Source: Euperipatoides rowelli (lineage: Eukaryota; Onychophora; Udeonychophora; Euonychophora; Peripatopsidae). From it: a DNA stretch of 11,722 nucleotides. Where the stretch lies: assembly GCA_003024985.2 (NCBI GenBank), contig PXIH01S0050221.1; one strand, 5' to 3'. The first letter of the stretch is position 1, and each line of letters begins with the position of its first letter. Shown in pieces: positions 7,502 through 11,722 of this stretch. Under the pieces are notes generated by a model. It was given only the letters and a program-made list of their open reading frames with translations. It ran no database searches and had not been told where the DNA came from. The position numbers and the translations under genes are program-made.

Positions 7502-8008
7502 CATTTTATAGAGTGTGACACACATCCTATCCAAAGTTATTAGTTCTATTGTCAATCCACAATTTTATTTTTAACTAAAACATTAAGCAACTTTGCCATT
7601 TTTTTGTTTCCATGATGCAGTCGTTTATGACGGGAAAATATTTCTGGCTGACTGATGAAGATACATGTATTTCACCTTTGGGGAAACCGACATATATTTC
7701 AACTATCCATTGCTGGGATAAGCAACCCATTCATTATTCTATGTTACCCCAATATTAATAAAGGGTCATTACGACATATTGTTAATAACTTATGTTTTTT
7801 CAAGAATATAACCACTTATTTGTTGAACACAACGAGCGTTTCTGGTCTTTCTTTCATTACTGCTGCTATCACATATTCTCTAGTTCTTAATATCCTGTAG
7901 TTACAGCATAACATATGTGCCTGACTATATCTGAAAGGCCAGCACATTATATGTTATTATTGTGTGTGTGTGTTTGGTTCTTAATCACCAAAAAATGACA
8001 TTACAAAG
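7502..8008. other. Non-coding spacer with a short GT run
   Basis: No gene was recognised. An 81-codon open frame can be read at 7655-7900 but resembles nothing I know and is likely chance. A (TG)n run lies at 7961-7973. The right part may hold the LTR of the BEL/Pao element that follows, with a possible CA end near 8005, but its left limit cannot be seen. Confidence 0.3.
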
Positions 8009-8023
8009 TGGTGATGAGTGGAT
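8009..8023 (+). other. Possible primer-binding site of the BEL/Pao element
   Basis: TGGTGATGAGTGGAT resembles the TGGTGTCAGAAGTGGGAT type of retrotransposon primer-binding site with a few changes, and it follows a possible LTR end (ATTACA). It lies about 165 bases before BEL/Pao protease motifs, which would imply that gag has been deleted. Confidence 0.25.
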
Positions 8024-8174
8024 TATAAACGAGGATATCTCCAAAAATAGTATATAAATGGAAGCATTAGCTGTTGGTCAAGTTTACACTGTACACATGA
8101 ATGTACCTGATCTGAAAGCACAAAAATTTTAAATGTTAAATGAGATATAGTTAGTGAATTGTTATAAATTTGAT

Positions 8175-9550
8175 AGAGAGGTTAAGATCAACATCCTAAT
8201 AGGATCATATATTATTGGAATAGTGTATCTGGTAAGATCAAGAGACTAAGAAAAAATTAGTATTGATAAAATTATGTTTGATTGTTGCTTGCAAAGGCAA
8301 TCTGACAAAATCACTAAGGCAATCTGACAAAATCACTAGTGAAAATTTTATCCTGATAAACTTTGTGATTTATTAGGATTTTTTTCATAAAGTAATTATT
8401 TTGGGATATATAAATTTTATGAGTGGAGCCCAATGAATCTAAGGCTATTGATCCTTTAGGTCATGAGTTAATAAAGGAATTTAAATATTCTTTACAGTAA
8501 AGGAATAACAGATATAAGGTGAACAATCTGTGGAAAACTGAAACTCAACATTCAATAATGAAAATGCTGTAACATGATTTAAAAAAATTGATCATTTAGT
8601 TTAAAACAGATTCTGCATTATTTGAACAATATGGAAAAATAATAAATGATTATTTGAAAGTGGATATTATGGAAGTGGTGGAGAAGGAAGATGACAACAA
8701 AATACATCCAGTATTTTATATACCACAAGAGCTGTAATACACAATGATAAGTCTTTCACTCAAGTGTGTGTAGTTTTTGATTCATCATGTCTTAGTAATA
8801 ATAAAAGGACATTAAATGATAGTTCACATACCTGTCCCAACTTGAATCCAGATAATTCTGAGATACTTACAAGATTTAGACAAAACACTATAACATTTCT
8901 TTCCGATATAAAATAAGCTTTCTAGCAGTTAGAATTAGATGAGTAAGATAGAAATGTAGTACAGTACCTTTAGACCAATGACTTATTTGAACAGGATTTT
9001 GGAAATGAACCTCACACTTTTCAATAAGACTAGAGTATCATTTGGCATCAAATCACATCATTTTCTATTAGCTGCAACTATAAAATACCAAATTAAGAAA
9101 TACCCTGAAGTTTACACATTATTAAATGAGTTGATATATTTTGATGAATGTATTGGTGGACAGGGAGACATTGATTGTGTTTATAAAAGAAGTTAAGAGT
9201 GTAAATGGATATGTAAAGAATGTAATGATTAAAAGACAGTGGCAAACATACTCAAAAGAGCTAAGAGATCTTTTGACTGAGATATACATGGATGATGAAT
9301 AGACAACTGAATTTCTTTTACAAATAGATTTTTGGAATTATGTGGGCTATTAATGATGACAAATTGTATTTTGACATTATCTAAGCTTACAAAGGTTTTA
9401 ACTAAACAAAATGACTGGAAGAGATTCATTTTACAGATAGCTAGTTCATTATTTGAACCGATAAGTATTTTAGCATCCTTTCCTTGTTGAGCTAAAATGA
9501 TTAATTCAAGAATATTGATCACAGAGCTATAAAGGAATGAGGAGCATAAT
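8175..9550 (+). pseudogene. BEL/Pao protease and reverse transcriptase remnant
   Basis: Near 8185-8265 the plus strand reads INILIGS and, one frame over, YYWNSVSGKIKRLRKN, the BEL/Pao 'LIGSDYYW-LVTG' motif at the end of the protease. Near 8435-8475 AIDPLGHELIKEFKYSLQ follows, a typical linker. From 8705 comes HPVFYIP, then from 8770 one frame runs for about 90 codons with single-codon stops: VVFDSSCLSNNKRTLND, then LTRFRQNTITFLSDIK, in which the Asp of the first catalytic motif is kept. In the next frame comes RVSFGIKSHHFLLAATIKY, then IYFDECIGGQGDID, where the usual YVDD reads YFDE. Near 9330-9540 come GIMWAINDDKLYFD and LQIASSLFEPISILASFP, the conserved 'SEIA-LFDPLG-L-P' region. RNase H and integrase are absent after 9550. 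A 22-bp tandem duplication and several frameshifts break it. Confidence 0.8.
8294..8337 (+). repeat. Perfect 22-bp tandem duplication
   Basis: AAGGCAATCTGACAAAATCA with CT at its end occurs twice back to back (8294-8315 and 8316-8337) with no mismatch. It lies within the BEL/Pao remnant and shifts its frame by one base (22 is not a multiple of 3). Perfect identity in an otherwise decayed element suggests a recent slippage event. Confidence 0.9.
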
Positions 9551-9559
9551 GCATGTACA

Positions 9560-10029
9560 GTATCTGATAATAATAATTTTAGAAATATTAATCAAATTTC
9601 AATTACTCAAACTTCTTCATTCCAGCCATTTCAGTTCAAATCTAATTGACTATATATGTATTACTCACACTCACTATCTTACAGTGCCAAAACAACATTT
9701 ATTAACATTCCTGCAGTAAAGCAGTTTATAACTCTTAAATTTAATCTAATCATTTAGAACAGTTAATTAAAATCATTAGAATATAATTATTAATCACCAC
9801 CAATTTAGTTAAATTCCCCTCTCTATATTAACTTATACACCCTATTCTTATAGAAGTTAACTTGAACCTTCAAACTGAAAAGCAGTATGGGATAGCTTCA
9901 CTATGTTATCATGGCTTCTTACCATCATTGTTTATGTTCAAGTTCATTAAACTATATTGAGTTGATGTTACAATCTAATGCAAGTTTTTATTTATTTTAC
10001 AATTATTAGCATTAATGTAGGATATAACA
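9560..10029 (-). repeat. Candidate 3' LTR of the minus-strand BEL/Pao element
   Basis: On the minus strand, TGTTATATCCTACATTAATG starts right after the purine tract at 10040-10030, where a 3' LTR should begin. The far boundary near 9560 is only a guess, set by the end of the plus-strand BEL/Pao reverse transcriptase. The region has no recognisable coding signal on either strand. No second LTR copy was found. Confidence 0.35.
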
Positions 10030-10040
10030 CCTCCCACTAT
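10030..10040 (-). promoter_or_regulatory. Candidate polypurine tract of the minus-strand BEL/Pao element
   Basis: The minus strand reads ATAGTGGGAGG followed by TGTTATATCC. It lies about 90 bases beyond the end of the integrase frame, the normal place for the plus-strand primer tract in BEL/Pao elements. Confidence 0.45.
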
Positions 10041-10130
10041 GAACTATTTGAGTTAATCAACCTTGTGACATTAACATTAAATAATAACAATGCCAATAAC
10101 AAATCATTATAATAATGCATTAATAATTTA

Positions 10131-10900
10131 TTATTGTTCAATGATTAAATAGTCCAATAACTTCTTAAACAGCACAACTTTGAGTATCAGATCTAAAGGA
10201 TAAAGTAACTTTACAGGTCTTCCCAACTGTATCCTGACAATCTTAACCATCCAAGAATGGACACAACCATCCTGTCTGAGGAAGCCTTCACAAATTATTT
10301 CCATGTCCCACAATAACTTTGACTTGAGCTTATACTCTATCAACACTATGTCATGATTCCAAGCTTCAAGTGTGTTATGAAGTGTGTTACAAATTCATGA
10401 AATATTTCTCCTTCCACCTTCTCCAAAATAGACTTGTCAGTCTTTTTATACAATTTCATTTTCCTTAATTACATAACTGTTGGAGATTTCAATGAATGGG
10501 TCAGATTATAGCATTGTCTCTATATTACAAATTGAGTTGCATTAAGTGTTCCAGTCATTATACCTCATTATATGTATAAGTAAAGGGTCTAGAATTTATT
10601 ATCATTTATATTTATGTTAAAATAGTAATCATTTCCTCAAAAGTCAATAATATGTTTCCCAGTATTTCCACCAATAAGTTTTGTTTAATTTAACCATGTT
10701 TTCATAGAAATCACCAACCAAAGGGCTTTTTACAAGATGTAATTCAATAATTCCCATTTTTTCTTTAAAACCTTGTTTATGTAGCTTCTCTATGACATTT
10801 GTCAGTTATTTCTCAGCAGATTAAACATCAAGGGTGGCATGACAAATTAAAATCTCAAATTTTGATTTTAATACCCACCAAAAGTTGCCTGTTGGTTCAA
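10131..10900 (-). pseudogene. BEL/Pao integrase C-terminal half
   Basis: On the minus strand, near 10790-10680, it reads EKLHKQGFKEKMGIIELHL and then SPLVGDFYENMVKLNK, the BEL/Pao 'APWWGGFYERMV-L-K' segment, with the Trp pair and a Gly changed. One frame over, LVEILGNILLTFEEMITIL is followed by INSRPFTYTYNEV, matching the 'LT-EE--T-L-E-E---NSRPLTY' segment. The last 71 codons (10346-10131) are open: VLIEYKLKSKLLWDMEIICE, FLRQDGCVH, then QLGRPVKLLYPLDL, the hallmark end of BEL/Pao integrases ('W-MGKI-EVFPG-DG', 'RPV-LLYPLEL'). The N-terminal integrase part is not seen above about 10900. Its orientation is opposite to the BEL/Pao reverse transcriptase at 8175-9550. Confidence 0.8.
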
Positions 10901-11202
10901 AAACCATACCTACAAATTTTCAAAGAGATTGAAAATCTTCTTTACGTTCCTGTCAAGCCTTGAAATTTCTCCTGTTTTCTCATTCAGAGTACAGTATAAT
11001 ATTTACATTGAGCAAACTTGTCACATTTAAACATTGTACAATAACATACTCCAGGCAAATTGTATAGATATATACTTGTAAACTAAACTACACAAGTACA
11101 CAACTACAGGTACATATTATGCTGTAGTCATAAACCAATACATTATAGCACATCATAGTGTTTTGCTTTTTGTTGTTCTGTGCTTTACATTGTGTAATAT
11201 GT
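10901..11202. other. Unassigned stretch upstream of family C
   Basis: No clear coding signal. The left part (to about 10980) may be further degraded BEL/Pao integrase on the minus strand. The rest lies directly before an acceptor-like site and would be intron or leader of the family C copy. A terminal inverted repeat was looked for and not found. Confidence 0.35.
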
Positions 11203-11220
11203 ATTCTATCTCTTTTTCAG
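11203..11220 (+). promoter_or_regulatory. Splice-acceptor-like site before family C start
   Basis: A pyrimidine-rich run ending TCTCTTTTTCAG precedes the family C ATG (11228) by seven bases. The same layout occurs before family B (3186-3202). It suggests a gene with a non-coding first exon whose intron was kept in this copy. Confidence 0.45.
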
Positions 11221-11227
11221 ATTCAAA

Positions 11228-11722
11228 ATGAGTGGAACCAAATCTAAATCAATTGTTACTGGGAGTGCAGTGGAGTGTCCTATCTTTGGTGCTCCTTCTG
11301 AAAAAGTAGTATTGTTTTACAAACATAAGTAGACATTATAAAATCCTATTTATATATCACACATGAATTAAAATATGAAGGGTGTGGTAAGGCAATGTCT
11401 GAATTTTCTCAAATTTTAGGATAAAATGTTGCCAAAATTTGGAGGAAAGCCTCTATTCCAACTCTTTCACATAATTGCGTAGGGCAGCTCAATGTCAAGA
11501 AGTACACCAAATACCACAAGCTTGTGAGATTTCTCTAAGGAAAAATAAATGCAAATTATGGTGCAAAACTGGAATCTTTTAAAGCCAAAGTGATGTGCCA
11601 ACTGTTCAATATAGTGGTGTGCAAGTTGTTTACTTCATGTGCTTGTGAAAAGCCAAATAAGGTGCCTCCTAATCACAACCATCCACTACACCTCGCATAC
11701 TAAAAGGCAAAACGTCTTTTAG
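11228..11722 (+). pseudogene. Family C: broken N-terminal part, runs off the window
   Basis: ATG 11228 opens MSGTKSKSIVTGSAVECPIF and stops at 11330-11332 after 34 codons. A frame change near 11322 carries the protein on: DIIKSYLYITHELKYEGCGK, then NVAKIWRKASIPTLSHNC, then KYTKYHKLVRFL, NANYGAKLESFKAKVM, and CACEKPNKVPPNH up to the window end, with TAA stops near 11420, 11536 and 11700. I recall this order (SIVTGSAVECPVC, a YKDVL-Y---- helix, WRKASIP--S--R, LFD---CKC, KVP) as the N-terminal region of a multi-copy uncharacterised arthropod family, sometimes followed by a DDE-like domain related to family A. Here the second Cys of ECPVC is Phe and the usual LFDIAxCKC reads LFNIVVCKL. The C-terminal part is outside the window, so its full structure cannot be judged. 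Confidence 0.72.

Noticed and set aside
7655-7900. 81-codon plus-strand open frame with hydrophobic stretches
   Set aside because: No family resemblance, and hydrophobic composition is common in T-rich chance frames; not supported as a gene.
7961-7973. (TG)n run as a regulatory or Z-DNA element
   Set aside because: Too short, and microsatellites of this length are ordinary in AT-rich animal DNA.
9229-9522. 97-codon minus-strand open frame
   Set aside because: It is antisense to the BEL/Pao reverse-transcriptase remnant, whose plus-strand motifs continue through the same bases.
7981-9800. Shared TTAATCACCA at 7981-7990 and 9790-9799 as possible LTR pair
   Set aside because: Similarity does not extend beyond ten bases, and the orientation is wrong for the minus-strand BEL/Pao LTR.
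1-11722. CRISPR array, tRNA, rRNA, bacterial operon or phage genes
   Set aside because: No spaced direct repeats, no cloverleaf or rRNA-like segments recognised, and all coding signal is eukaryotic transposable elements.

Overview
This is an AT-rich stretch of animal, probably arthropod, nuclear DNA with no intact gene. All coding signal is broken by stops and frameshifts and belongs to transposable elements. The host call rests on two things: old Ty1/copia and BEL/Pao retrotransposon remnants, and three protein families (called A, B and C here) that I recall as multi-copy 'uncharacterized' proteins in arthropod genomes. No rRNA, tRNA, CRISPR or bacterial operon structure is visible.

Layout, left to right. 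Positions 285-2035 (-) hold a decayed family A gene, a probable DDE-type transposase-like protein with an HWDGK motif and an ACRHH motif. About 2185-2475 (-) holds a candidate polypurine tract and 3' LTR of a copia element whose body runs on the minus strand from about 6840 down to about 2690. That copia element is split inside its reverse transcriptase, just after the catalytic box, by a 2444-bp DNA transposon at 2932-5375. The transposon has terminal inverted repeats starting CACTG, a TTA target duplication on each side, and one broken gene of family B at 3218-4926 (+). Removing the element and one TTA puts the two copia halves back in the same codon phase, so the insertion boundaries are fixed by independent evidence.

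From about 7346 to 7500 there is a compact LTR-like block with a perfect-looking hairpin and a possible primer-binding site. A BEL/Pao protease and reverse-transcriptase remnant lies on the plus strand at 8175-9550. A BEL/Pao integrase C-terminal region with its polypurine tract and candidate 3' LTR lies on the minus strand at about 10900 down to 9560. At 11228 a third family (C) starts on the plus strand right after an intron-like polypyrimidine-AG site and runs off the window end, already frameshifted.

The most interesting point is the family B element. Its gene sits between matching inverted repeats and target duplications, and its protein has a C2-zinc-finger-like N-terminus, two well placed Asp residues, a late ERFH motif and a Cys/His insert. 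This argues that a widespread 'uncharacterized' arthropod family is the transposase of a DNA transposon, perhaps distantly related to the CACTA/Chapaev group. None of the genes here can work as written; they are fossils, useful for structure and insertion order.
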